Below, piece after piece: positions 11,267 to 21,083 of a stretch of 64,000 nucleotides of DNA. The notes below the pieces were generated by a model. That model worked only from the letters and a program-made list of their open reading frames with translations, made no database searches and was not told where the DNA came from. This stretch comes from Myxocyprinus asiaticus (Eukaryota > Chordata > Actinopteri > Cypriniformes > Catostomidae). The stretch lies in the NCBI RefSeq assembly GCF_019703515.2, contig NC_059372.1, positions 27,119,431 to 27,183,430 of the forward strand, given 5' to 3'. How positions within the stretch are numbered: position 1 is the first letter of the stretch; each line of letters starts with the position of its first letter. The translations under genes and the position numbers were made by a program.

Positions 11267-12082
11267 GTAAATCATACGCACGCGGATGTTATTATTGAAA
11301 GTTTTGTCATGTTGTTTTGCATATGCACGCATGTTCAGGTGCTGATCGCTGTTTGTGCTTTTTTACGCTATAGCGTAATATCGCTATATAGCAATATGCA
11401 TGATGTTTAAATTGTAAATACCACCGGATAGTAAAAGGCAGACATTTTTATTAATGGCTTATCTTATTAAAAAAATCCGCAACACTGGTTAAAATAAATT
11501 TAGGAACGAGTATCTCAGTATCTCTTTTTCTATAGATTTCAGGGGGAGTAATGTTTTGGTCGATCTAGTATTCTGCTGTCAAATCTATTTTTTTCTGTAA
11601 GTTTCACGGCTTTGGCTTTGGAGATGCTGTTCCACATGAGATCTCAGCACTGCACAAACCTCCAGCTGTTTTGATGCTGAATAAAAATAGAAGTGCTGCA
11701 GAACTCTCAAGGGTTTGTTAAGAATTGTTATTTATTGTTATTTATATTACGGATAATGGTCGTTTAGCTCACGATTATCCTGCCTGAAAAGCAGCAATTT
11801 TATTATTCGCTTGATTAAACAAATCCAATAACAGCATGTGCTCTCATAGTCATAGTACACAGTACGTTCATAATCTCGCCTAATTCGATCACCAGTTGCA
11901 TGGCTCCTCTGTTTTATCTAAGGGCATTTTTAATTTGGATTGAGCGTTTCAGCAAAGCTGTTTTACAAAGCTCTCCGTAATTAAGCCCATACTTGTGCCC
12001 TTTCTCTGTTTTCCTAATAGTTTAAATTACTCAGGTTTCCTTCATTCACTGCTTTCACCTGACTCCAGTGTTTTCAGTTTTA

Positions 12083-12140
12083 CATTTCTTGATATTTATT
12101 CATTTAGCAGCTGCTTTTAACCAAAACGACTTAAATGAGG
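12083..12140 (+). repeat. Relic of a short interspersed repeat tail
   Basis: The sequence 'ttcatttagcagctgctttt' followed by 'aaccaaaacgacttaaatga' is a degraded form of the conserved tail 'catttagcagacgcttttatccaaagcgacttacaa' type found in many fish short interspersed repeats. The rest of the element is not recognisable. Confidence 0.5.
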
Positions 12141-12827
12141 AAAAAAACAAGTAGTTTATCAGAAAGGAGCCAACGATATTAGCAGTGCCACAAAATCTAA
12201 TTTCAACTGTAATAGGTTTGATACATTTCAATACTAATAGGTTTAAAACATTTCATTAAAATTCAGCCTAAGGGGAGCTCAGCCCATACATAGTTTTCAT
12301 TTATCAATTAACGTCATACAAAGTACAGTAAACATTGGGGGAAAAAAAAGCTAAATCAGTTTTCAGTGTGACTACCTTTGTGGTTTGCAGAGAAGACGTT
12401 CCAAGCTTCTTGGAAAATTCACCACAGTTATTCTATCTATGTAGGCTGTCTCAATTGCTTCTGTCTATTCATGTAATCCTAGACTGACTTGATGTTTAGT
12501 GGAGGGCTCTGTGGGGGTCATGCCATCTGTTGCAGGGCTCCCTGTTCTGCTGTTCTTTTCTATTTGGAAAAGGAACATTTGGGAGTCTAAAATGTATATT
12601 TCCTATTGACACACTAAAGCTGAAGATATAAATAACCATCTAAGACGAATGTTTTTATGAAACATCATATATGCCTAAGACTTTTGCACAGTACTGTATA
12701 TGTCTAGGCCTCATTTGTGAATTTCTATTCATCTACAAATTTCAACCTTTTTGCTTCGACCCCTTCGCTTTATTTCTTGGTTAAGGTCATGTTTTAAATA
12801 CAGTACTTGGTTTCACACTAAACTCTT

Positions 12828-13060
12828 TTAATTATTGATCACTTCTCATGCTTATCCCTGGAGGTGGTAATTACTGCCTTACGTGCAGACGTGATAACCT
12901 TCGACTGCTTGGCGGAAATTTGCATAATCATTTGAAAAATTAACACACACATTTTCCCATTTACACCACAGGCTGATATGCATGCAGCTGCTTTGTCATC
13001 TGTTAATTAATGAGCAACGTAATGAGTTGTGTGTGTGCTCCAAACAAACGTCACCTTTTA
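12828..13060. promoter_or_regulatory. Candidate non-coding regulatory element with homeodomain/POU-like sites
   Basis: A cluster of AT-rich motifs lies in otherwise unique DNA: TTAATTATTGATC (12828-12840), an exact octamer core ATTTGCAT (12918-12925), the palindromic GCATGC region near 12980, and TTAATTAATGAG (13003-13014). Such clusters occur in conserved vertebrate enhancers, but they also arise by chance in AT-rich DNA. Conservation cannot be judged from one sequence. Confidence 0.25.
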
Positions 13061-14189
13061 TGTCTTACTGTAGTTTTATGATTTGAGGGACTTGCTTCTT
13101 CTTCCACCTCTCAAAGCGACCGGACACCAAGAACACAAAGTCCTAAGAAAGTCAGACTGGTAAACCCTTTAAACCAGGCACCATGAATGGAGATACTCAA
13201 GGGCTGATTCATAGAAAACTGAGAGCCATATCAGGAAACTGCAGATTGTGCCCAGATCAAGTGAATAAAGAGAATGAGGGAGACATGACTGAATGCCAAT
13301 TAGAAATGCTCGATCATTCCACAAAACCCCATCAGTACACAGTACACATCCATGTTTGAGCACTTCACAATTGACTGCCTAAACTCTTTATTGGATTTAA
13401 TTAATTTTTATTGAGAAGGGGGCTGGTTGGGTTAATGGGGACTTCATCCTTCGGAGTTTTGCTTTATTTCAGCCCTTCGTTGTTCTGTCCAACATATGAG
13501 GTGACACTTAGTCTGATCAGTTTCAAAGCTAGAGATATTATAGAGGTGTATTCAGTCAAACGCTTCCAAGAGGTATGAATTAAGGTGAGAAAATTATCTT
13601 GCATGGGTTTCCAATTAACTTCTTATAGGTCCTGTGCTTTATATAATCGCTACGTACTTATGGATATTCTAAAGGTTTGGTGAGAGACCCAGTCCGATCT
13701 CCTATAACCAGAGGGAATTTTGAAGATGACAAATAATGGCCTGTAGTGATTCTGTTCAAATTGGACATTTCTGTGTTAGACAGGGCCTGACTTTCTATAG
13801 AGTGCTCTTTTTGTCTGAGAGGGGCCACCACAGAGAAGAGAGGTGATGGATGTCCTCTCAGCACACTCACTTAGCCAGCGGCCCCTGGATCCCCTTTATA
13901 GTCCCTACACCCTACTGAGTATACAACATTAATTATAGAGTTGTTAATAGCAATCCAGAGAACATGCTCACTTAATATTCTTAGAATTTCACACCACCCA
14001 CACACACACCAGCACATATACCTATTAACATACAGACTGTTTGCCGAAAGGTTGATTATTTGGCAACAGTGACTTTGAGATGCATGAAATGCAGAAAGAA
14101 GAAATGGGCATAGCATGTTGATACCCTAATAACGCATTTATGAATTTTCATGATCAAGTTCTCCTGTATGTACTCAGTCTTGAAGTTTA

Positions 14190-14452
14190 CCCAAAAAAGA
14201 AAATTCTGTCATCACTCACCCTCATGTCAATCCAAACCTGCACTTTCTTTCTTCCGTAGAACACGAGGAGAAATTTTGAAGAATGTTGATGCTGCTCTTT
14301 CCCATATAAACAAAGTGAGTGGGGACTAAGTGTGTCTGTCCCTGTTATTCTGCCTAACTCCTTTAGTGTTAAATTTACAGGTTTAGAATGACTTGAGGAT
14401 TAAAAAAAATGTCAGTTTTTATTTTGGGGTGAACTATCCCAAAAATGAAGAT
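14190..14452. mobile_element. Palindromic MITE-like element, degraded copy
   Basis: The left end near 14190 reads 'ttacccaaaaaagaaaattc' then 'tgtcatcactcaccctcatg', and the right end near 14443 reads 'ggggtgaactatccc'. These match the ends of a palindromic element family seen several times here (14447-19026, 49192-49851, 57289-58108, half copies at 19765 and 50498). It is non-coding and abuts the next copy directly. Confidence 0.6.
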
Positions 14453-15332
14453 TCTCTCATCATTTATTCACTTTCATGCCATCCTAGATATGTATTACTT
14501 TCCTTCTTTTGTTGAACACAAACTAAGATTTTTAGAAGAATACTGTATCTCCTGTCTTTAGGTCATGACAATGCAAGTGAATGGGTACCAACATTTTGAA
14601 GCTCAAAAAGCACTTAAATGCAGCATAAAAGTATTCCAAGACTCCATATATCAATATTGTAGTCCTTTTTTACTATAAATTATCCTCCCTGCCTAGTAAG
14701 TGGCGATATGTACAAAGAATATGAATCACCAAAATTAAAAGAAGAAGAATATGAAAGTGGAGATTTATAGTAAAAAGGACCTTTTTTAGTAAAAAAAAAA
14801 AAGGGGTCAAGACATACTCTTTTTTTAATAATTTTATTATCTTCCCTGAGGTCCATTTATAATGTTAGTAAAGTTTTTTTTTGCACAAAAACAGTCATAT
14901 TTAGTCATATAGAATAATTTTCCACCCTGTCTCTGGCCCTCTGTCTGAAACGCTCGGTTTTAAGCTGTCTTCAGTGTAAACGCCCACTGTTGTGATTGGC
15001 TAACATCATGCAGCCCTTCCAATAGAGCCATATTTGAAACGCGATCCGAAGAAAATTAATAAACTCCGTAAGACCACAACATTTATAAAACTACATTTCA
15101 GTATTAACATATAACCCACATCCAACACATTAATATAGCAGCACCATAAACTATCAAACAGTCATGACATGTGAAATATTCATGAATGAAATTGTTTACT
15201 TACGAATCTGCAGTCCAATAGTGTGTTTTAACTGCCCCATCCTTCAATAACAGTCCAGTGACTGGTTCACAATCAATCACGTTCATAATATGAGCCAAAA
15301 ACATACAAATCTCGCTGAGATGTTCTGAATAC

Positions 15333-15972
15333 TAGTGATGGGAAGATTTGATAATTTTACTGACCTGGATCTTTGAGTCTCGTTCAGCAAAATGAATGAA
15401 TCCTTATTCAAGTCATTTTGTTCATTTGAGCAGAATTAAATTAAAATTTTACATTTTCAATAGCCAAATTCCCCCCAACACGTCTACTTATGCAAACTTT
15501 GATTATAGTCCCAATAAGGAAAAATTATATTGCAGCCAAGGACAAATTATGAGAAACAGAAAGATTAGTTCACCTCTGGAATCTTCTTGTCAGAGTCGTT
15601 CGTTCTTTTGTCACGTGACAGCCGTATACGCTCGGCTGTCACGTGACAAAAGAACGAACGACTCGGACCAGATGACTAGAGAGGTGAACTAATCATTTCT
15701 GTTTCCTCTGTGAGCAATGCATAGCATATACGGCTGTCACGTGACAAAAGAACGAACGACTCTGACTAAAAGAGTTGAAAGGTGAACTAATCATTTCTGT
15801 TTCCTGTACAGCACCTGTGTGGTTTTCACATAACAAATGAACGGAGGTTGCGCAATGCACATGCGCGGCCAACACAAAATGAACGAATCACTCTCTGAGA
15901 CTACTCGTTCTTCTGAGTCACATAAAAGTTTCGTTCAAAATGAACATATTGTTCATGAACGACCCATCACTA
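15333..15972. mobile_element. Non-autonomous hAT element with perfect 8-bp TSD
   Basis: Ends TAGTGATGGG (15333) and CCCATCACTA (to 15972) are inverted copies. The flanking 8 bp CTGAATAC is identical at 15325-15332 and 15973-15980. An 8-bp duplication with such ends is diagnostic of hAT elements. The 640-bp body has no transposase; its centre is a long hairpin with a duplicated arm (15553-15762). Confidence 0.92.
15553..15762. repeat. Hairpin with perfect 32-bp arms and a duplicated third arm
   Basis: The segments 15593-15624 and 15633-15664 are exact reverse complements (32 of 32) around an 8-nt loop; pairing extends with gaps to about 15553 and 15705. The right arm recurs exactly at 15731-15762, 98 bp downstream, followed again by 'aggtgaactaatcatttctg'. 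Each arm contains the CACGTG palindrome. The structure lies wholly inside the hAT at 15333-15972. Confidence 0.9.
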
Positions 15973-16175
15973 CTGAATACACAAACGTAAACTGTCCATG
16001 GTGGGGGCATTGGGCTGCTTCAGCCGGCTTCAACAGGCCAAAGCAGAGACGCTGGTCTTCACATCTCACATTTTCCCAGTTTGTTTACACACAGTATGGC
16101 ATGTGTTTCTCCCAGTCAGTGGCAGCAGCAGAATGAGACGCGTTTTTGAAAGTTGTAGTTGTACAAGTGTTGTAG

Positions 16176-16295
16176 TCAAGACCACCTAAACCGAGACCAA
16201 GTCAAGACCAAGACCAGAGTGTATCGAGACTGAGACAAGACCAAGACTTTGAGGGGTTGAGACCAAGTCAAGACCAAGACCAGACCAGTGCGAGT
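16176..16295. repeat. Degenerate 'accaagtcaagacc' short-period repeat
   Basis: A run of imperfect copies of 'gaccaagtcaagacca' and variants such as 'gagacaagaccaagac'. Similar words recur near 18352-18378 ('gagaccgagacaagaccgag'). The two patches may be the ends of one eroded element lying between them, but I cannot show this. Confidence 0.6.
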
Positions 16296-17008
16296 CCCAC
16301 ACTGCATATTCCACTTGATATCTCCGATCTCCAAATAAAGGCGTTCCAATGGCAGATGCTCGGAAGATGACGTTAAAGGAAACAAAACTGCAACGCTCCC
16401 ATTAGCTTAGCAGGTGTTTGACTGTCACCACAGATGTCTCCCATCAGTCCAATTCATAAACAATCTGCAACGCTAGCATTTGTGCTACAGGTCTACGATT
16501 ATCAAAAGAGAGTATAATTTAGCATGTTTTGAACACCTGCTACTCTGCCAACGTTTGTTAAACATGGTTTAATATCATGTAATGTAGGAACTTTGACTAA
16601 TTTATCAATATTATTTAATAAAAGTGAATGTTTATCACTTATTTTGTACATCTTCCTGGTCACACACCTGCATCTCGGCGAAATCTGAGTTTAAAATTTC
16701 CGCACGACTTTCCAAGTTGTAATTATGACTTCAAGTGGTGTTCCATTGCACATTTCCTAGTAGGAAGTTGGAAAATCCGACTTTCCGAGTTGAATGGAAT
16801 GCAGCAAGAAGCAGATTGCTAATGTAGCTAGCTAGCTTTGCTAGCATCACTTACACTTCCCTTCCCTTTCTTTATGCTTCCTTTCTAAGTACCGATAAAA
16901 GTTTGACATGGTCCCAGCCATCTCGGTAAGCATTGCATTGCAGAATTTACATACTGCTGTGTTTTCTTTTGGACGCTTTTTTGCAGATTAACTCTTTGTG
17001 GTTTAGGT

Positions 17009-18034
17009 CAGTGTTTCCCAACCATTTTTCTGCCATGGCACACTTTTTACAAATAAAAAATCCCATGGCACACCACTATCCCGATATGGCTTTCACCACT
17101 CGTAATGTTTGAAATTCGGCTATACAAAAAATTCAAGTAACATAGGTACGCTGTATAATGAGGTCACAGATGCCAAGAGCGCTAACTGGATAATGAAAAA
17201 CTAACAAATTTGTGTCTTTTCCAATTTGTAGAGTTGTTCTTGCAAATTAATTCTTGCAACGGCACAGCAAATACATTATTTATTTATTTATTTACTGTAT
17301 TTTCCGGAAATAAAGTCGAACCTGAATATAAGTCGCAGTGGGTCAAAATCGTGTTGTTGATAGAGAGAAAAAAACATAAGTCGCACTGACAGAGGTTGGA
17401 TTCGGCAGGCACTAGGACCCGGGAGAAGCCGCCCGGCCTCCATTCACCAGTTCAGATGTCAAACACGCTCCGTGAAGATTACAGAGAATCTACACATCGT
17501 ATCATGGTGTTTTTGGACCTGTTTAAAACAGGAGAATTTGATTTTAGTAATTGTATGTAACAGTTTCTCATATTCTTTTTATGTTTCATGAGAGAAACAC
17601 GACAAGTAAGCCACGTCTGTTCATAACATCTGTAACTATGCTGTGCACAAATAAACAGCTTTTAGTCTTTGAGTAAAACAATACACCTGTTGTTTTCTAT
17701 TCATTCATTTGGTTCACTGACTGAACGATTTTACTACAAATGATGATGAAGCATCATTTTGTGGGCATGTGAGGAGTTGCGTTTGACAGCGGACTGGAGT
17801 TTGTTAGAACAATAATGTTTTGATGGACAAAATATTTAAACTGGTTGCATAAAATACTTTTTAATGGAAAATATACTGAATTGGCAACTTTAAAACTCTT
17901 CTACCATCTCTATGCCTTCACTAAAATACCGGAAAAAACTGTATTTATTTATTTTGAGGAATTTGATAATTTTCCATGGCACACCTGACAATCTTTGATG
18001 GCACACTAGTGGGCACAGTGGTTGGGAAACACTG
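17009..18034. mobile_element. Non-autonomous hAT element with perfect 8-bp TSD
   Basis: Ends CAGTGTTTCCCAACCA (17009) and TGGTTGGGAAACACTG (to 18034) are perfect 16-bp inverted repeats. The flanking GTTTAGGT is identical at 17001-17008 and 18035-18042. The 1,026-bp body has no transposase. The paired phrase 'ccatggcacac' occurs inside both ends. A further small element appears to be inserted within it (17294-17941). Confidence 0.93.
17294..17941. mobile_element. Possible nested DNA element with TTCCGG ends
   Basis: The left 'actgtattttccggaaataa' and the right 'taccggaaaaaactg' form an imperfect inverted repeat, and 'ataagtcgca' occurs twice inside. Both flanks are TATTTATT-like, which could be a TSD or simple repeat. 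No coding capacity is seen. The borders are uncertain. Confidence 0.45.
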
Positions 18035-19485
18035 GTTTAGGTAGCCAAATTGTATTACAGAAGATTTGTCTGACATCTTTCAGACAGCCACAGTTTCTTC
18101 TCCTGTCTCCCGCATTCACTTTCTTGGAGTGCGTGTGAAGGGGGACAGGGAGGGGTGACAGCCGTTAACAGTAACAAAAATGTAAAATTAGAAATGAGTC
18201 AAGTTATTGCTTGCATTTGAAGCAGGAGGTTTTACATCCAGTCACAGTAATGATGTTAACAAATAAATCAGACAATGCACAGGCAATTTAGTGATATCCC
18301 CGCAGTTGTGGTCTTTACCGGTCTTTAAATAAAATCCTGAGTCCTCTTTGTCTGAGACCGAGACAAGACCGAGTAAAAATGTGGTGCACGTTTCTGTAGA
18401 AAAACATTTAAATCCTGACAGGAACATGAAGATGTCCTGTGTAAATCCACTTTGGATGAATTTCCCATGACAGGCCCCATCTCTCTGCTCTTCACCTGTG
18501 TGACTCACTGAGCACCAGTGGGAGGGGCCAAGGGTGCAATGATGAAAAAATAGGCATTGCATATGCAGATGTATTTAGTCCTTGTGACATCACAAGTTCC
18601 ACAAATTCCAAATGAGACATTTTTACGGCTTGGTTTAAATAAATACTCTTTTTCTATTAAGGAGGAAGTTTTCAGTTCTGAAACTTACAGTATGTTTTTA
18701 TAGTACTTTGACCTCTTATCCAAAAGATCAAGGGAAATTTGATTCCTCATGTCATGACCCCTTTAAATATTAATCTGTTTCTTACCCACACTTATCATAT
18801 GGCTTCTGAAGACATGAATTTAATCACTAGAATCTTACGGATTACTTTTATGCTGTTTTTATGTGCTTTTGGAGCTTCAAAATGTTGGTCACCATACACT
18901 TTTAGATATCCTTCTAAAAGTCTTTGTGTTCTGCAGAAGAAAGAAAATCATACACATCTGGGATGGCGTGAGGGTGAGTAAATGATAAGAGAATTTTCAT
19001 TTTTGGGTGAACTATCCCTTTAAGAGTATGTCAGGATTTGTCTCAGGTCACACAGAGCAACAGTTTGTTGTCTTCATACACAATGGGCATTTTCCAAACT
19101 GCATTTTAGCGCCCTTGAAGGGAACTGCGGGAAGGGGTGGGGTTAATCCAAATGAAAGTAAGAAAAGGAATTTTTTAATGGAGGCCCTTCCACAAGACTG
19201 CTAGCAAAGGGTACATTCATAGAGTAATGCCATGCTCCTTTTAGAGTGCCCACATCAAGAGCTCTGTCCTTCGGAGTGAGTAGGGCTAAGGAATAATCAC
19301 TTTCTATTGGAATTCGCCCAGTGTTCTTGTTCGTTGTTAAATGGAAAGCTGAGGAAGACACCTATACCAGGAAGATGCCTAAAAATTGCAACATTTTCTA
19401 ACCCATGCGACAGGTCTCTGCGTATAAAAATGAATATACTGTAAGTCCCTTGGCTTCACAGGACACATTCTCTATTTGTGGAATA

Positions 19486-19489
<4 letters not shown>

Positions 19490-19522
<33 letters not shown>
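19490..19522. repeat. (TG)n microsatellite
   Basis: Perfect run of about 16 TG units. Confidence 0.97.
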
Positions 19523-19526
<4 letters not shown>

Positions 19527-20238
19527 AAGAGCAAGAAAGACAGTTTCAGAGTGGAATGAAGGGATAATATGAGAGCTTTTTTACAGGGAAGCTGGATTTA
19601 GTGCTCTGTCTCAAGTGGTGCTGCTCATTTCCACTGGACTGCAGATTATTACATTGATAATCCTTTTATTGTTGCTTGCCCTACTCATGACAAAGGTTTC
19701 TCACAAGTTTAGAAATGTTAATTAGGGAAGCCAAATCATGAATTGATTAAAATTGCTTTTTAAAAGTATCGTTCACCCAAAAATGAATCTGTCATCATTT
19801 AACTCACCCTCATGTTGTTTCAAATCTATATGACTTTTGTGAATTAATGAAGAATGTTCATGCTGCTCTTTAATATTCAACAAAAGCAAATAGTCATCAA
19901 GGGCTGTCAAGCTCCAAATATGATAAAAAGTCCATAGAACTTGTATGATATATTATAGCTTTGTGTGAGGAACAGATCAAATTGTAAGTCATTATTCATT
20001 GATAAACTTGTCCTCTATGGTAGCTCTCAAATCTCATTCGTGCTTCTGTAGATTCAATTGTCACATCATGATTGGTTATGAGAAACGTGAGAACCAATGC
20101 CATTTGGCACCCATGACGTCAATCCTGGGCACGTCATCTCGCAACAAGTCTTAATGTGTGTATACATATATTGAAACCAGTGTTGAGGAAGCTTCTATGA
20201 AACTGTAGCTTCCCAAATAACAAGATACTCAAAACGTA

Positions 20239-20261
20239 AAGTAGTAGTAGTAGTAGTAGTG
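20239..20261. repeat. (GTA)n microsatellite
   Basis: About seven perfect GTA/AGT units, lying in the loop of a possible hairpin ('actgtagcttcccaa' upstream, 'actacagtcaagcttct' downstream). Confidence 0.9.
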
Positions 20262-20639
20262 AAACTACAGTCAAGCTTCTCTTTTAAAAAATTAGTTAGC
20301 TACACTACAAATCAGTAACAAAAAGTAACTACTGTAACAACATTGAAGTTATTTAAAGAAGGCAATGCAAACTAATAAAACTAGAAAACACACTATTTTA
20401 TATTACTACATTTAAATATAGTGATAAAGTGCAGCAATTAACCAAAATTCACTAACGAGTGAGCCTGCCCCATCAGTTTAGATTCTGCTTTTATTAAGAA
20501 GAAAAACATAAAACCTGTTCACAGAGGTTTGACTGGTCTTATTAGGTAGCTCTGTATGAGTCACTATGGTAGTATCTATGGTATATACCTAAAGCCTGTG
20601 AAGTGTTTTTTTATGTTACTAACTTTTTTTACAAAACCT

Positions 20640-21083
20640 TTTTTTGATTTTCTCCCCTTTTTCTCCCCAATTTGGAATGCCCAATTCCCAATGCGCTTTA
20701 AGTCCTCGTAGTGGTGTAGTGATTCGCCTCAATCCGGGTGGTGGAGGACAAATCTCAGTTGCCTCCACTTCTAAGACTGTCAATTCACGCATCTTATCAC
20801 GTGGCTTGTTAAGCACGTTACCGCGGAGACGTAGCGTGTGTGGAGGCTTCACGCTATTCACCGCGGCATCCACGCACAATTCACCACGCGCCCCACCGAG
20901 AGCGCACCACATTATAGCGACCACGAGGAGGTTACCCCATGTGACTCTACCCTCCCTAGCAACAGGGCCAATTTGGTTGCTTAGGAGACCTGGCTGGAGT
21001 CACTCAACACGCCATGGATTCGAACTCGCGACTCCAGGGGTGGTAGTCAGCGTCAATACTCGCTGAGCTACCCAGGTCCCCAA
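20640..21083 (-). mobile_element. tRNA-derived SINE, full length, minus strand
   Basis: Minus-strand copy of the SINE also seen at 1-428. The tRNA-like head is at about 21083-21000 with box-A-like TAGCTCAGCGAGTATTGACG and box-B-like GAGTTCGAATCC. A body of about 300 bp follows, and the tail ends in GGGGAGAAAATC plus A's at 20640. It transposes by borrowing a LINE's machinery; which LINE is unknown. Confidence 0.85.

Larger units (their letters stand above)
11267..14189. other. Mostly unique non-coding DNA
   Basis: No coding sequence is recognised. This is the longest stretch of the window without an obvious intact transposon. It holds an old repeat relic (12083-12140) and a patch with transcription-factor-like motifs (12828-13060), listed separately. 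It may be an intron or upstream region of the host gene. Confidence 0.5.
14803..18761. mobile_element. Non-autonomous DNA transposon, host to further insertions
   Basis: The ends are short inverted repeats: 'ggggtcaagacat' at 14803 and 'atgtcatgacccc' ending at 18761. It interrupts the palindromic element at its centre and itself contains a hAT at 15333-15972, a second hAT at 17009-18034 and a 'gaccaagtcaagacc' tract. No transposase is recognised. A clean TSD is obscured because the left flank is an A-tract. I lean towards hAT-like, without proof. Confidence 0.6.
14447..19026. mobile_element. Palindromic MITE-like element split by a large nested insertion
   Basis: The left arm (about 14447-14800) and right arm (about 18766-19026) are reverse complements over about 250 bp. 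'ccaacattttgaagctc' near 14589 pairs with 'gagcttcaaaatgttgg' near 18871, and 'gcataaaagta' near 14622 pairs with 'tacttttatgc' near 18844. The right border is 'ttttgggtgaactatccctt'. The hairpin centre (near 14765-14790) is followed by the element at 14803-18761, which separates the arms. No coding sequence belongs to it. Confidence 0.75.
19027..20639. other. Non-coding DNA with a half palindromic element
   Basis: No gene is recognised. A left arm of the palindromic family starts near 19770 ('gttcacccaaaaatgaatct') and runs to about 20140 without a matching right arm. The segment 20180-20330 holds 'gaagctt' words in both orientations around a GTA microsatellite, suggesting another eroded hairpin element. 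The rest looks like host non-coding sequence. Confidence 0.45.

Noticed and set aside
21000..21083. Possible tRNA gene on the minus strand
   Set aside because: Box-A and box-B-like words are present, but the stems do not pair as a tRNA and the sequence continues into a SINE body; the same applies at 355-428 and 63165-63198.
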